DNA from: Sulfobacillus benefaciens
Lineage (GTDB): Bacteria > Bacillota > Sulfobacillia > Sulfobacillales > Sulfobacillaceae
NCBI GenBank assembly: GCA_003023725.1
Contig: PXYT01000017.1
Coordinates: 1,488 to 64,375 of the forward strand
Reading direction: 5' to 3'
Length of the DNA: 62,888 bases
Shown in pieces: positions 37,722 through 46,353 of the stretch (its first letter is position 1; the number at the start of each line of letters is the position of its first letter). A model generated the notes under the pieces. That model made no database searches. It saw nothing but the letters and a program-made list of their open reading frames with translations, and was not told where the DNA came from. Both the position numbers and the translations under genes were made by a program.

Positions 37722-38623
37722 TCTCTTCCATAACAGGCCATCACACCCTCACGAAATTCGGAGGCTGGGCAACGCGACCGGTTCGGCCCCACCATCGCCG
37801 TCATGTTGTGATGGGGCCGTCCTGGCCGTGCCTGGCACCGAAATGGCATGGCCGGAGTCCGTCTTCGTGATGAGGATCAACGCCAGCCTTCGGACCGAGG
37901 CGAGTCTCTTTGGCTAGCGGTTTCAGACAGAACGGCAGGGGTCCTGCCTCTGGTCACGCTTGCCGGCTCCACTTGTCGCATCATACTCGGGCTGATTTGA
38001 TGACGTCGGGCCACCAAGGTGGCATTGGGCGCGTCTTCTTGTGCCCCCTGCTGTTTGAATTGGGCGGAATACGTTTGACTCATTCGTTCCTCTCTCTCTC
38101 CTTTTATACTCAATGTTAGCCTGCCAGGAGAGATCGCGATCATCATGTTTTCTTAGGGGGCTTAAAGGAAGGGTCACAAACCTGCGGAGGGGAGATCAGT
38201 AAGCCAGGAGATCTCCACCTCAACCTGATAAGGTTAGGTGGCGGGAGAGTTCATGAAACCATCTTCGTCGCCTTAAAGCTTCGATCCGCTTCCATCCGAA
38301 GGAATATTTCCATTATCACCGGCAACTTTATTTATGCTGACAACTGGGGAAGGGGCGGGTATTGCCCCGCTTTTCGCCAGTTTTACCTGGTCTCTTCCGG
38401 GGCTCACCGGACGACATTGAGCCATGAATGCAAGACCGCCGAAGGAGAGAGCGAATTTTTCTGATCCCATGCAAATGCTCTAGAGAAATGGGGTCTTCGC
38501 GTCATGTTGGATCGCTTCTCTCCATCTAGAATGAAATCGCATCGATCAATCAATCGTCCGATTACCTAGTAATGTCAGAAGTTTGCAACTTTGATATAGC
38601 CAGGTGCCGAGAAAGGAGAGCGC
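37722..38623 (+). other. Stretch between glucosidase and aromatic operon
   Basis: About 900 nt holding the IS3-type remnant (37877-38083, minus) and a good hairpin CCACCTCAACCT/AGGTTAGGTGG (38215-38241). It also has the promoter region of the TetR-led operon, where no operator could be assigned with confidence. The short palindrome AAGTT-TGC-AACTT near 38580 is a possible regulator site. Confidence 0.4.
37877..38083 (-). pseudogene. IS3-family orfA remnant
   Basis: A 68-codon minus-strand frame starts with a typical IS3/IS911 OrfA N terminus (MSQTYSAQFKQQ, then ATLVARRHQISPSMMRQ), the helix-turn-helix that binds insertion sequence ends. The later part loses the pattern, and no orfB with the DDE domain follows. 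It is therefore a broken insertion sequence at the left border of the aromatic degradation genes. Confidence 0.65.
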
Positions 38624-39235
38624 ATGACAGGGTACGAACAGCGGCGGGAACAGGTACTGGATGGGTGTGCCCACGTCTTCGCCGAAAAAGGATATGACTC
38701 TGCATCGATTCGGGACATCGCCAAAGCGGTGAAAATGAGTTCGGGAGGGTTATATCACTACTGCATCAATAAACAGGATTTGCTCTTTCAAGTGTGCGAG
38801 AGGGCATTTCGTTCCCTTACAGCGCGTTTGGATGAGGCATTGTCTTCGGTTCACGAACCCAAAGAGCGCTTGTATACCGTATTCGCGACCCATCTCGCGT
38901 ACTTCCTGGAGCGTCCCCACGAACTGATTACTTTGACAGAGAATTTGTCGTCATTGGAGCCTCCTGGTTCGGGGAAGATCCGAACGTTGCAACGTCGGTA
39001 TTACGAGGTCGTATCGGGCGTGCTCAAATCTTTTCCCGAAATAACGGAAGAGTCACTCCGTGTGGCCACGATGACGCTATTTGGTTCGATAAACTGGGTG
39101 CACACCTGGTACCGCCGCGATGTCGATGGGGATGCAGAGAATTTGGCCCGCGTCATGACCGATTTATTCCTACATGGTCTGGCTCCGTCCTATCAGTATG
39201 TTCCGCCGTCCGAACAAGAAACGGGCCCTAACTAG
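38624..39235 (+). CDS. TetR-family regulator leading the benzoyl-CoA operon
   Basis: 203 residues. The N-terminal HTH reads VLDGCAHVFAEKGYDSASIRDIAKAVKMSSGGLYHYCINKQDLL, a textbook TetR domain, followed by a helical ligand domain. AAGGAGAG precedes the ATG. The dienoyl-CoA hydratase gene begins 31 nt after its stop, so the regulator is probably the first gene of its own operon and autoregulated. By analogy with FadR/PaaR-type TetR proteins, an acyl-CoA such as benzoyl-CoA may be the inducer; that is inference. Confidence 0.9.
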   Translation: MTGYEQRREQVLDGCAHVFAEKGYDSASIRDIAKAVKMSSGGLYHYCINKQDLLFQVCERAFRSLTARLDEALSSVHEPKERLYTVFATHLAYFLERPHELITLTENLSSLEPPGSGKIRTLQRRYYEVVSGVLKSFPEITEESLRVATMTLFGSINWVHTWYRRDVDGDAENLARVMTDLFLHGLAPSYQYVPPSEQETGPN

Positions 39236-39266
39236 ATGTGGGGACCACAGGGAGGAGGAAGTGTTC

Positions 39267-40031
39267 GTGTCTAGGGGAATTGATGTGGAGCATCAAGATC
39301 GCCATGTGATTATTACGTTGAATCATCCCCCCCTAAATATTCTTGAGAAAGGTCATATTGCAACGTTATGCCAAATTCTAGGCGAAGTCCGCGAGCAAGA
39401 CGATGTGGACTTGGTGTGGATCCGTGCCGGAGAGACCAAGGCATTTTGCGCTGGAGTGTCGATAGAGGACCACCTGAGAGACAGGGCTTATCCCATGCTG
39501 GATGCCTTTCGCAACCTGGCTGAAATCATGATGGCTCTTCCACAGGTGATCTTGACCGAGGTTTTCGGCGCAGTCTTGGGAGGCGGCATGGAACTGGTCT
39601 TGGTGAGCGATCTGGTGATATCCGCGGACGACGCTAAATTCGGGCAACCGGAAATATTGCTGGCCCAAACCCCGCCGGTTGCTGCAGCTCTCTTGCCGCA
39701 CCGCGTGGGATGGCAAGAGGCTTGCCGGATTTGCCTTTTGGGCGAAAGTATGAGTGCAGCTTGGGCTAAAGACAAAGGGCTGTTAACGCAGGTGGTTCCT
39801 CGTGCCCAACTTCCGCAAGCGGCTCGTGAGATGGCCACCCGGATTTTGAAAATGAGCGGTCCGGCTCTCAGAACCACAAAACGCAGTTTACAAGGGCCGG
39901 AGGGAAATCGACTGGCGGCATTACGATACAGTTTTCAGGTCTATCTGGCTGATTTGCTTCCGACCCACGACAGTCAGGAAGGTCTTGAGGCCTTTTTGGC
40001 CAAAAGGCAGCCAATGTGGACTCATCGTTAA
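39267..40031 (+). CDS. dch: Cyclohexa-1,5-diene-1-carbonyl-CoA hydratase (Dch-like)
   Basis: 254 residues of the crotonase fold. LNHPPLNILEKGHI, AFCAGVSIEDH and GAVLGGGMELVLVSDLVI with AKFGQPEI are close to the Dch/BzdW pattern rather than to fatty-acid enoyl-CoA hydratases, whose second catalytic Glu region differs. The enzyme would add water to the diene made by benzoyl-CoA reductase. GTG 39267 is chosen because AGGAGG lies 8 nt upstream. It follows the TetR gene and ends 41 nt before the next crotonase-family gene. Confidence 0.82.
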   Translation: MSRGIDVEHQDRHVIITLNHPPLNILEKGHIATLCQILGEVREQDDVDLVWIRAGETKAFCAGVSIEDHLRDRAYPMLDAFRNLAEIMMALPQVILTEVFGAVLGGGMELVLVSDLVISADDAKFGQPEILLAQTPPVAAALLPHRVGWQEACRICLLGESMSAAWAKDKGLLTQVVPRAQLPQAAREMATRILKMSGPALRTTKRSLQGPEGNRLAALRYSFQVYLADLLPTHDSQEGLEAFLAKRQPMWTHR

Positions 40032-40072
40032 ATCAAATCATGACGAAGATTACGTCCAAGGAGGTTGGGAAT

Positions 40073-41017
40073 ATGAGTGCAAAGTTCGAAGACATTTTAT
40101 ATGAGGTATCGCCGAAAGGCGTGGCACGGCTGACCATTAATCGGGAACATGCCTATAACGCGTATACCGCCCAGACATTGCAGGAGATGCGCGAGGCCGT
40201 GCGTATGGCGGCCTTTGACGACAGTGTGTATATGCTCGTGGTAAGCGGAGCGGGAAGAAAAGCTTTTTGTACTGGCGGCGACGTTAAAGAGTACGCCGAC
40301 CATTACGTGAACCATCCCCACGATTTTTGGCAGTACATGGTGCATTTTCAGGATTGTCTCGATGCGATTCGTCATTTGGGCAAGCCCACCATTGCCCGTT
40401 TAAATGGGATGGCTGTGGGGGGCGGAAACGAAGTTAATATGGCCTGCGATCTGGCGGTTATGGCGGATCACGCGGTCATTCGGCAAGTCGGCACCCGGGT
40501 GGGGAGTGTTGCTGCCGGGGGAGGAACCCAGTGGTTGCCCATTATGGTCGGGGACAGGCGGGCTCGGGAATTGCTTTATTTTTCGGAGCCGATTTCTTCG
40601 GCTACGGCATTGGACTGGGGTTTGGTGAACCGCGTCGTGCCTTACGAGGCCTTGGATGATGTCATTGACGAATGGACGGAAAAACTGACCGATAAGTTCG
40701 GCGAGTGCCTGCGCTACACCCAGGAAGCCACCAATTATTGGAAAGACAGTTCCTGGTACGGCACTATTGGTCACGCCAGGGAGTGGTTGTCGCTGCACTT
40801 TGCGCATCCGGAACCTCAAGAGGGCATGCAAGCATTTGTCGAAAAACGCAGTCCGGACTATCGTGCCATTCGGGAACGGCAAAAGGAAGGCCGTGGAGAC
40901 TTTTGGTACGGAGCACCCACGCGGGTTTGCCCGTCATGTGGCGCGCACGCCATTCCTCAGGATTTCCGATTTTGTGGGGTGTGCGGGCAGGAAATGCCGA
41001 AAGAAGGCGAAAAATGA
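40073..41017 (+). CDS. Ring-opening 6-oxocyclohexene-1-carbonyl-CoA hydrolase (Oah/BadI-like) with zinc ribbon
   Basis: 314 residues. The crotonase core (FEDILYEVSPKG start, FCTGGD oxyanion loop, GMAVGGGNEVNMACDLA, GSVAAGGGTQWLP) is of the MenB/BadI/Oah type that opens cyclic beta-keto acyl-CoA rings. In the benzoyl-CoA pathway this role is Oah (BamA). It is shorter than the roughly 375-residue Oah proteins but carries a C-terminal zinc ribbon with Cys286, 289, 301 and 304 (C-x2-C-x11-C-x2-C). The ATG has AAGGAGG 8 nt upstream. Its stop overlaps the dehydrogenase start (ATGA). Context supports Oah; a BadI-like substrate is the alternative. Confidence 0.72.
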   Translation: MSAKFEDILYEVSPKGVARLTINREHAYNAYTAQTLQEMREAVRMAAFDDSVYMLVVSGAGRKAFCTGGDVKEYADHYVNHPHDFWQYMVHFQDCLDAIRHLGKPTIARLNGMAVGGGNEVNMACDLAVMADHAVIRQVGTRVGSVAAGGGTQWLPIMVGDRRARELLYFSEPISSATALDWGLVNRVVPYEALDDVIDEWTEKLTDKFGECLRYTQEATNYWKDSSWYGTIGHAREWLSLHFAHPEPQEGMQAFVEKRSPDYRAIRERQKEGRGDFWYGAPTRVCPSCGAHAIPQDFRFCGVCGQEMPKEGEK

Positions 41018-42039
41018 AAGCCGCTGTATTTTATGGACCGCACCAACCTTTGGCAGTCAAAACGGTGCCCGATCCCGAGATTGGTCCTGATGAGGTGTTG
41101 GTCAAAGTAGCAGCTTGCGGCTTATGTCATACGGATCTGCATTACATTGATCACGACGTGCCGACCGCCAAGAAGCCTCCTTTGATCCTGGGACATGAGG
41201 TGTCGGGAACCATTCAGGAGATGGGCGAAGCGGTGAGAGGATTTTCGTTAGGGGAGCATGTTTTGGTGCCTGCCGTCTTCAGCTGCGGACGCTGCCGCTA
41301 CTGCCGTCAAGGACGGGAAAATATCTGTGAAAATATGACGATGCCAGGCAATCATGTCGACGGCGGATATGCGGAATTGATGGCGGCTCCTGCCAAAGAT
41401 GTTCTGTCTTTGCCCGATACTCTTCCCTTGGTTGACAGTTGCATTATTGCCGATGCTCTATCCACGCCGTATAACGCCGTCAAAAATCGTGGCAAGGTGC
41501 GGCCCGGGGATCGAGTGGCGGTCTTTGGCTGCGGGGGTGTGGGACTGAACGTGGTGCAAATTGCGGCGGCTGCCGGGGCCTTCGTTATTGCGGTCGATAT
41601 CGCCCCGGACAAATTGGAAGCGGCTGAAAAACTGGGAGCATCAGCCAGTGTGCTCGGCCGTGAGGGGAAAGAGACTGCCAGGGAAATCCGGCGCCTGACA
41701 GGCGGCGGGGTAGATATCGCTTTTGAGGCCATTGGTAACCCGCCTACCATCGAACAGGCGTTTGACAGCCTGGCTAAGGGAGGCCGTTTAGTGGTCGTGG
41801 GATATTGTCGGCACCCGGCCTCCATTAACGTTTCCAAACTTATGTTTTATGAGATGGAAATCGTGGGGTCGCTGGGCTGCCATCCCCTGGATTACATTCC
41901 CTTAATCGATATGGTGGCCCGGGGGACTTTACAATTGTCCCCGTTGATTAGTCACCGGGTGTCGCTGGACCAAATTAACGAGGGTTTGGATTACCTTCGC
42001 CACGGCCAGGGATTGCGGAACATTGTGGTAATGGATTAA
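41014..42039 (+). CDS. had: 6-Hydroxycyclohex-1-ene-1-carbonyl-CoA dehydrogenase (Had-like)
   Basis: 341 residues, zinc-dependent alcohol dehydrogenase. Catalytic zinc ligands are in CGLCHTDLHY and GHEVSG, and the structural zinc site has CGRCRYCRQGRENIC. The NAD site FGCGGVGLNVVQIA is in the second half. On sequence alone it is a general alcohol dehydrogenase. Its position between the ring hydrolase and bcrC, with a 4-nt overlap with the former, points to Had, which oxidises the hydroxyl made by Dch to a ketone. It ends 30 nt before bcrC. Confidence 0.78.
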   Translation: MKAAVFYGPHQPLAVKTVPDPEIGPDEVLVKVAACGLCHTDLHYIDHDVPTAKKPPLILGHEVSGTIQEMGEAVRGFSLGEHVLVPAVFSCGRCRYCRQGRENICENMTMPGNHVDGGYAELMAAPAKDVLSLPDTLPLVDSCIIADALSTPYNAVKNRGKVRPGDRVAVFGCGGVGLNVVQIAAAAGAFVIAVDIAPDKLEAAEKLGASASVLGREGKETAREIRRLTGGGVDIAFEAIGNPPTIEQAFDSLAKGGRLVVVGYCRHPASINVSKLMFYEMEIVGSLGCHPLDYIPLIDMVARGTLQLSPLISHRVSLDQINEGLDYLRHGQGLRNIVVMD

Positions 42040-42069
42040 AGCTAAAAGATTTGAGAGGGAGGTGGGATC

Positions 42070-43254
42070 ATGGCCACAACAGTGTCTAGCAGCCAAGAAA
42101 CTGAAAATCTGCCCGGAATCGTCAATGGACTGCGTAATCTTTTTGAAGACCCGGATTTTCAGGCTGTGGCGGAAATTAAAAGAGCGTCGGGTAAACCCGT
42201 GGTGGGTCACTTTCCCGTGTATAGCCCCGTGGAATTGATTTACGCGGCCGGTATCCATCCCGTGGGAGTGGTGGGCGCCGGCAATCAAATTGAAATTGCC
42301 CATGCCGATTCCCGGTTTCAATCCTTTGTCTGTTCGGTCATTAAGAGTACTCTCGAGCTCGGATTTACGGACCGCCTCCAGATCTTTGAGGGAATGCTGT
42401 TTCACTCGATCTGTGACCCGGCCCGCAATCTGGCCAGCGTCTTTAAACGGAATTTTCCGGATCAGTGGGTCGAATACATTCATTTTCCGCAAAACATGGT
42501 CACGGAGGGAAGTCTCGACTATCTGGAAAGCGAATACCGGCGCATTCTCGCCCGACTGGAGGATCTTTCCGGAAAAAAAGTTCGGAATGATGATATTAAT
42601 GAAGCCATCGGCAAGTATAACCGGGCCCGGCAGCTGATGCGGGATCTCTACCAGTTTCGCCGGGAACATCCCGACATTCTGACGACAAAAGAACTCTATA
42701 CGCTGGTGCGGGCCGGCCATATTCTGAGTGTCGAAGATCATATTGGACTCTTGGAAAAAGCCAAGGTTCTGGCGGGCAAAAAGACGCCTCTCGTTCGTGA
42801 CCACATCAAAGTGATTCTCGTGGGATCGTTCTGCGAACAGCCGCCTTTGGACCTGATATTTTCTATGGAAGAGGCTGGTCTAGACGTCCTGGACGATGAT
42901 TTTCTCTTGGGACGGAGGTGGTTTACGGAGGATGTTCCCGACGACGGCGACGGAATCCGGAATTTGGCCAACTCTTATCGCGACCGGTCGGTCATTGCGG
43001 CCGTCAAGCACGATTCCCGCCAGCAAAAAGGAAAGGAATTGGTCGACCGGGTAAGAAGGTTTGGCGCAGATGCCGTCATTGTGTCGGTGGCCAAATTCTG
43101 CGAACCGGGACTTTTCGACTACGCACTCTACCGAAAAGCCCTAATGGAAGCGGGAATACCCCACCTCTTTGTGGAGTTCGAGGAGAAGATGTGGCTGTTC
43201 GACAAGATTCAGACGGAAATCGAAACCTTCGTCGAGTCTTTGCTACTGGACTAA
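42070..43254 (+). CDS. bcrC: Benzoyl-CoA reductase subunit BcrC-like (substrate-binding component)
   Basis: 394 residues, matching BcrC/BadD in length. It belongs to the 2-hydroxyacyl-CoA dehydratase D superfamily: HFPVYSPVELIYAAGIHPVGV near the start, FHSICDPARNLASVF, VILVGSFCEQPPLDLI and AKFCEPGLFDYAL. The conserved cysteines in these blocks would hold a [4Fe-4S] cluster. With BcrB it forms the module that binds benzoyl-CoA and reduces the ring. GGGAGGTG precedes the ATG. Members of this superfamily also dehydrate hydroxyacyl-CoAs, but the flanking genes favour benzoyl-CoA reductase. Confidence 0.87.
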   Translation: MATTVSSSQETENLPGIVNGLRNLFEDPDFQAVAEIKRASGKPVVGHFPVYSPVELIYAAGIHPVGVVGAGNQIEIAHADSRFQSFVCSVIKSTLELGFTDRLQIFEGMLFHSICDPARNLASVFKRNFPDQWVEYIHFPQNMVTEGSLDYLESEYRRILARLEDLSGKKVRNDDINEAIGKYNRARQLMRDLYQFRREHPDILTTKELYTLVRAGHILSVEDHIGLLEKAKVLAGKKTPLVRDHIKVILVGSFCEQPPLDLIFSMEEAGLDVLDDDFLLGRRWFTEDVPDDGDGIRNLANSYRDRSVIAAVKHDSRQQKGKELVDRVRRFGADAVIVSVAKFCEPGLFDYALYRKALMEAGIPHLFVEFEEKMWLFDKIQTEIETFVESLLLD

Positions 43255-43309
43255 CCGAGAACGAAACGAACCGAGAAGCGTGAAATCAGGAGAAAAGGAG
43301 GAAGAGAGG

Positions 43310-44602
43310 ATGGCAAACGCAGCCAAAGAATCCCAGGAACCCCAAAGCCACTACCAGGGGGGCTTTCATCTGCTGCAAAAGGAGCTGATGAATGACTATT
43401 TTGACCAAATGACCCGCGCCGCGGAAGGGGACGGGCCACCCGCTGTGTATTTGCTGATTAGCGGGAATCCCGTTGAATTGATTCGGGCTTTCGATCTGCT
43501 CCCGGTCTTTCCGGAAATCAATGCTCTGCAGATTGCCGCCAAGCATCAGTCATTGCCCTTTATTCAGAAGGCCGAAGAAGTGGGGTATTCGACTGATAAC
43601 TGTGCCTATGTTAAGGCAGACGTGGGGTTATGGTACCAGGACGGGCAAGCCCCCATGGCTAAAGTGCCGAAACCGGACTTGCTCTTGACCAATTATGTCG
43701 GGTGCAACGTCTATCTTCATTGGTGGGAACATTTGGCGGAATTGTCTCACGCTCCCATCTTTGATATCGACATTCCTTTCATTCGCACCTCGGACGGAGA
43801 GCCCCGGGCAGAGGACATTACCTATGTGGTGCGCCAGCTCGAGGAACTTATTCCGGTATTCGAAAAGGTGTCGGGCAAGAAGTTTGACCCCGATAAACTC
43901 ACTGAGGTGATGGAATATTCCAAGGAAACTGGTGAACTGTGGGCTCAGATTAAGCGCATGACAGTCAACCGGCCCAGTCCCTTTGACGCCTATTTCGATG
44001 CCGTCACCATGATGGGACCGCTTTACACCTTACGCGGGACTAAGGAAGGGCGAGATTTCTTTCGCGATGTTCTCAAAATGGTCGAGGAAATTAAAAGTCA
44101 AGGAAAGGGGCCGCTTCCGGAGGAAAAATTCCGTTTGGTGGTGGAAGGTCCGCCGCCTTGGCCGTACCTCAGAATCTTTCGGGACATGTTTGCAAGGTGG
44201 GGGGCCGTGTTCGTCGCGTCCACTTATTCCACTGTCGGCGGTCTGTGGGAATTTGGATTTAGCCACGACCCCTCGGATCCTTTGAGAAGCGTGGCCATGC
44301 ACATGTTGAAGTGGAACTTGACCAACCGCAATTTTCTCCAGCGCTACCAGCAGTTAAAGAGTTATGTCGACGAATGGGGAGCGGACGGACTTGTGATTCA
44401 TTCTGTTAAGAGTTGCCGGTTGTTCTCCGCCGGCCAGGGAGATATGCGCGAGTACTTTGCCCGTCAGGTGGGGGTACCCACTCTGCTCGTGGAATCAGAC
44501 CTGGAAGATCCCCGTTACTTTTCCAAAGCCCAGATGCGTACCCGCATCGATGCGTTCATGGAATCTCTGGAACACCATAAGCTCGTGGGATTGCATACGT
44601 GA
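43310..44602 (+). CDS. bcrB: Benzoyl-CoA reductase subunit BcrB-like
   Basis: 430 residues, the length of BcrB/BadE. The HgdB/BcrB-type fold shows SGNPVELIRAFDLLPVFPEINALQ, LLTNYVGCNVYLHWWEHLAEL and a C-terminal ADGLVIHSVKSCRLFSAGQGD, all with cluster-binding cysteines. It pairs with BcrC and carries a second [4Fe-4S] cluster. The ATG follows AAAGGAGG at a good distance; the longer upstream frame lacks a site. It lies 55 nt after bcrC in the same operon. Confidence 0.87.
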   Translation: MANAAKESQEPQSHYQGGFHLLQKELMNDYFDQMTRAAEGDGPPAVYLLISGNPVELIRAFDLLPVFPEINALQIAAKHQSLPFIQKAEEVGYSTDNCAYVKADVGLWYQDGQAPMAKVPKPDLLLTNYVGCNVYLHWWEHLAELSHAPIFDIDIPFIRTSDGEPRAEDITYVVRQLEELIPVFEKVSGKKFDPDKLTEVMEYSKETGELWAQIKRMTVNRPSPFDAYFDAVTMMGPLYTLRGTKEGRDFFRDVLKMVEEIKSQGKGPLPEEKFRLVVEGPPPWPYLRIFRDMFARWGAVFVASTYSTVGGLWEFGFSHDPSDPLRSVAMHMLKWNLTNRNFLQRYQQLKSYVDEWGADGLVIHSVKSCRLFSAGQGDMREYFARQVGVPTLLVESDLEDPRYFSKAQMRTRIDAFMESLEHHKLVGLHT

Positions 44603-44657
44603 AGAGACGGGGGAGAGAGACAAGGGAAGAGGAAGAGGAAGAGAAGGAGGGAACTTT

Positions 44658-45446
44658 ATGCGCTACATGGCGGGAGTCGATGTGGGGTCAACCCAGACTA
44701 AAGCCGTTTTAGTGGATGAAGAAGGAAATATCGTCTCTTCGACGCTGGTGGACACCGGCAGTAACGTTGTCAGAGCGGCTGAGCGGGCCTTCAGTGAGGC
44801 TATAGTGTTGGCGCATCTGAACCGGGACGATATTGAATACATCATTGGTACCGGATACGGGCGCTTTAACGTCACTTTCGGCAATGACCAGATCACGGAG
44901 ATTAGTTGCCATGCCAAAGGAATTACTCACGTCAATCCCAAGGTGAGGACGGTCATCGATATTGGCGGCCAGGATGCCAAGGCCATTCACGTTGACGAAA
45001 CGGGCGATGTCAAGGATTTTGTGATGAACGACAAGTGTGCAGCGGGAACCGGAAGATTCCTCGGGAATTCCGCCGAAGTGCTGAACTTGGAGCTCGACGA
45101 AATCGGCCCCAGGTCACTGGAGGCCACAAATCCGGTGCGCCTGAGTACAGTATGCACGGTTTTTGTGGAGTCCGACATTATGTCTCATCTGGCACTGGGA
45201 CGCAGTGTCGAAAATATCCTGGGTGGTGTTCACCGGGCCGTGGCGGCCCGAGTTGTGGCCTTGGCACGCCGGGTCGGCATCGAGGAAGTGGTGGCGTTAA
45301 CAGGGGGTGTAGCCCGCAACGTGGGGATGGTTCACGCTTTGGAAGAACATCTCGGGGTCAAAATTTTTGTGGCGCCTAACGCTCATTTTATTGGCGCCCT
45401 GGGAGCTGCTTTGTTTGCCCGCGAGAGATCCCTGGCCTTGAAATGA
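44658..45446 (+). CDS. bcrA: Benzoyl-CoA reductase ATPase subunit BcrA-like (ASKHA)
   Basis: 262 residues of the BadF/BadG/BcrA/BcrD ATPase family. Phosphate-binding motifs are DVGSTQTKAV and IDIGGQDAKAI, with GGVARNVG near the end. Cys127 in NDKCAAGTG and Cys166 in STVCTVF would coordinate a [4Fe-4S] cluster bridging two ATPase subunits. ATP hydrolysis lowers the redox potential for electron transfer to the ring. It lacks the ~170-residue N-terminal extension of Thauera BcrA and is the size of Azoarcus-type subunits. GAGG-rich DNA precedes it. Confidence 0.87.
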   Translation: MRYMAGVDVGSTQTKAVLVDEEGNIVSSTLVDTGSNVVRAAERAFSEAIVLAHLNRDDIEYIIGTGYGRFNVTFGNDQITEISCHAKGITHVNPKVRTVIDIGGQDAKAIHVDETGDVKDFVMNDKCAAGTGRFLGNSAEVLNLELDEIGPRSLEATNPVRLSTVCTVFVESDIMSHLALGRSVENILGGVHRAVAARVVALARRVGIEEVVALTGGVARNVGMVHALEEHLGVKIFVAPNAHFIGALGAALFARERSLALK

Positions 45447-45521
45447 AGACGCGGCGGGAATAGCATGAGGCAAGTTTAGGGCCGATAGAAGAAGTTGTGG
45501 AAAAAAGGGGGAGGATGCGCG

Positions 45522-46313
45522 ATGCTATGTTTGGGTCTCGACATGGGATCGAGGTATACCAAGGCGGTGATCATGGATCAAACGGGAGAGGTTCTGGGTT
45601 CTACGGTACTACGAACACGACCGCCTTTTGAAGGGATAGCTAGAGAGGCTATGGGCAGGACTCTGGAAATGGCAGACTTGAAAGAAGATGATTTGGACTA
45701 TGTGGCGACAACCGGATTTGCCAGGTTTTCGGTTCCCTTTCGCCAAATTCAAATCACGGATTTAACCTGTGCGGCCCGGGGCGTGATTATGCTCTTTCCC
45801 CAAACCCGGACGGTACTGGATATCGGCTTTCAAAGCACGCGTACTATTCGGATTTTACCTAACGGGCATGTCAAGGAATTCAAGACCAATGACAAATGTG
45901 CTGCAGGAGCCGGCGGTTTTGTCGAACGCAGTGCTCGTTACCTGGAAGTGGACCTGGACCAAGTCGGCCCTTTATCCATGCAAGCTACCGATCCGGTCTC
46001 GATTAGCAGCGTGTGTGCGGTATTGGCGGAATCTGAAATCATCAATCATGTGAGCGACAACCGTCAGGTTCCGGATATTTTAAGGGGCGTCCACAACTCG
46101 CTGGCGACCCGGGCGTTGGGACTTATGCGCCGGATAGGAGTGGAACCGGAGCTGACCATGGTGGGGGGCATTGCCTTGCAAGCAGGGATGGTCGAAGAAG
46201 TGGAAAAGGTATTTAAAATGAAAGTTAACGTGCCGCCTACCCCGCAGCTCATAGCCGCTATGGGAGCGGCGAGACTTGGACTCAACCGTTTAATGGCCAA
46301 ACAAGCCGGTTGA
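45522..46313 (+). CDS. bcrD: Benzoyl-CoA reductase ATPase subunit BcrD-like (ASKHA)
   Basis: 263 residues. The fold is as in BcrA, with DMGSRYTKAV at the start, Cys126 in NDKCAAGAGGF and Cys165 in SSVCAVL as cluster ligands. The CAAGAG form marks the delta-type subunit. The second phosphate motif reads DIGFQSTRTI, where BcrA has DIGGQDAKAI, so the Asp of GGQD is replaced. Delta subunits of known enzymes also vary here. GGGGGAGG lies 8 nt before the ATG. It is followed 40 nt later by the ferredoxin. Confidence 0.85.
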   Translation: MLCLGLDMGSRYTKAVIMDQTGEVLGSTVLRTRPPFEGIAREAMGRTLEMADLKEDDLDYVATTGFARFSVPFRQIQITDLTCAARGVIMLFPQTRTVLDIGFQSTRTIRILPNGHVKEFKTNDKCAAGAGGFVERSARYLEVDLDQVGPLSMQATDPVSISSVCAVLAESEIINHVSDNRQVPDILRGVHNSLATRALGLMRRIGVEPELTMVGGIALQAGMVEEVEKVFKMKVNVPPTPQLIAAMGAARLGLNRLMAKQAG

Positions 46314-46353
46314 GCGGGCCGGCAAGAACAAAGGAGAGGGAAGGAATAGTCTC

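Noticed and set aside
40705-42039. Long form of the alcohol dehydrogenase starting at 40705
   Set aside because: The first 103 codons lie inside the ring-hydrolase gene in another frame; ATG 41014 starts the conserved GroES-like domain.
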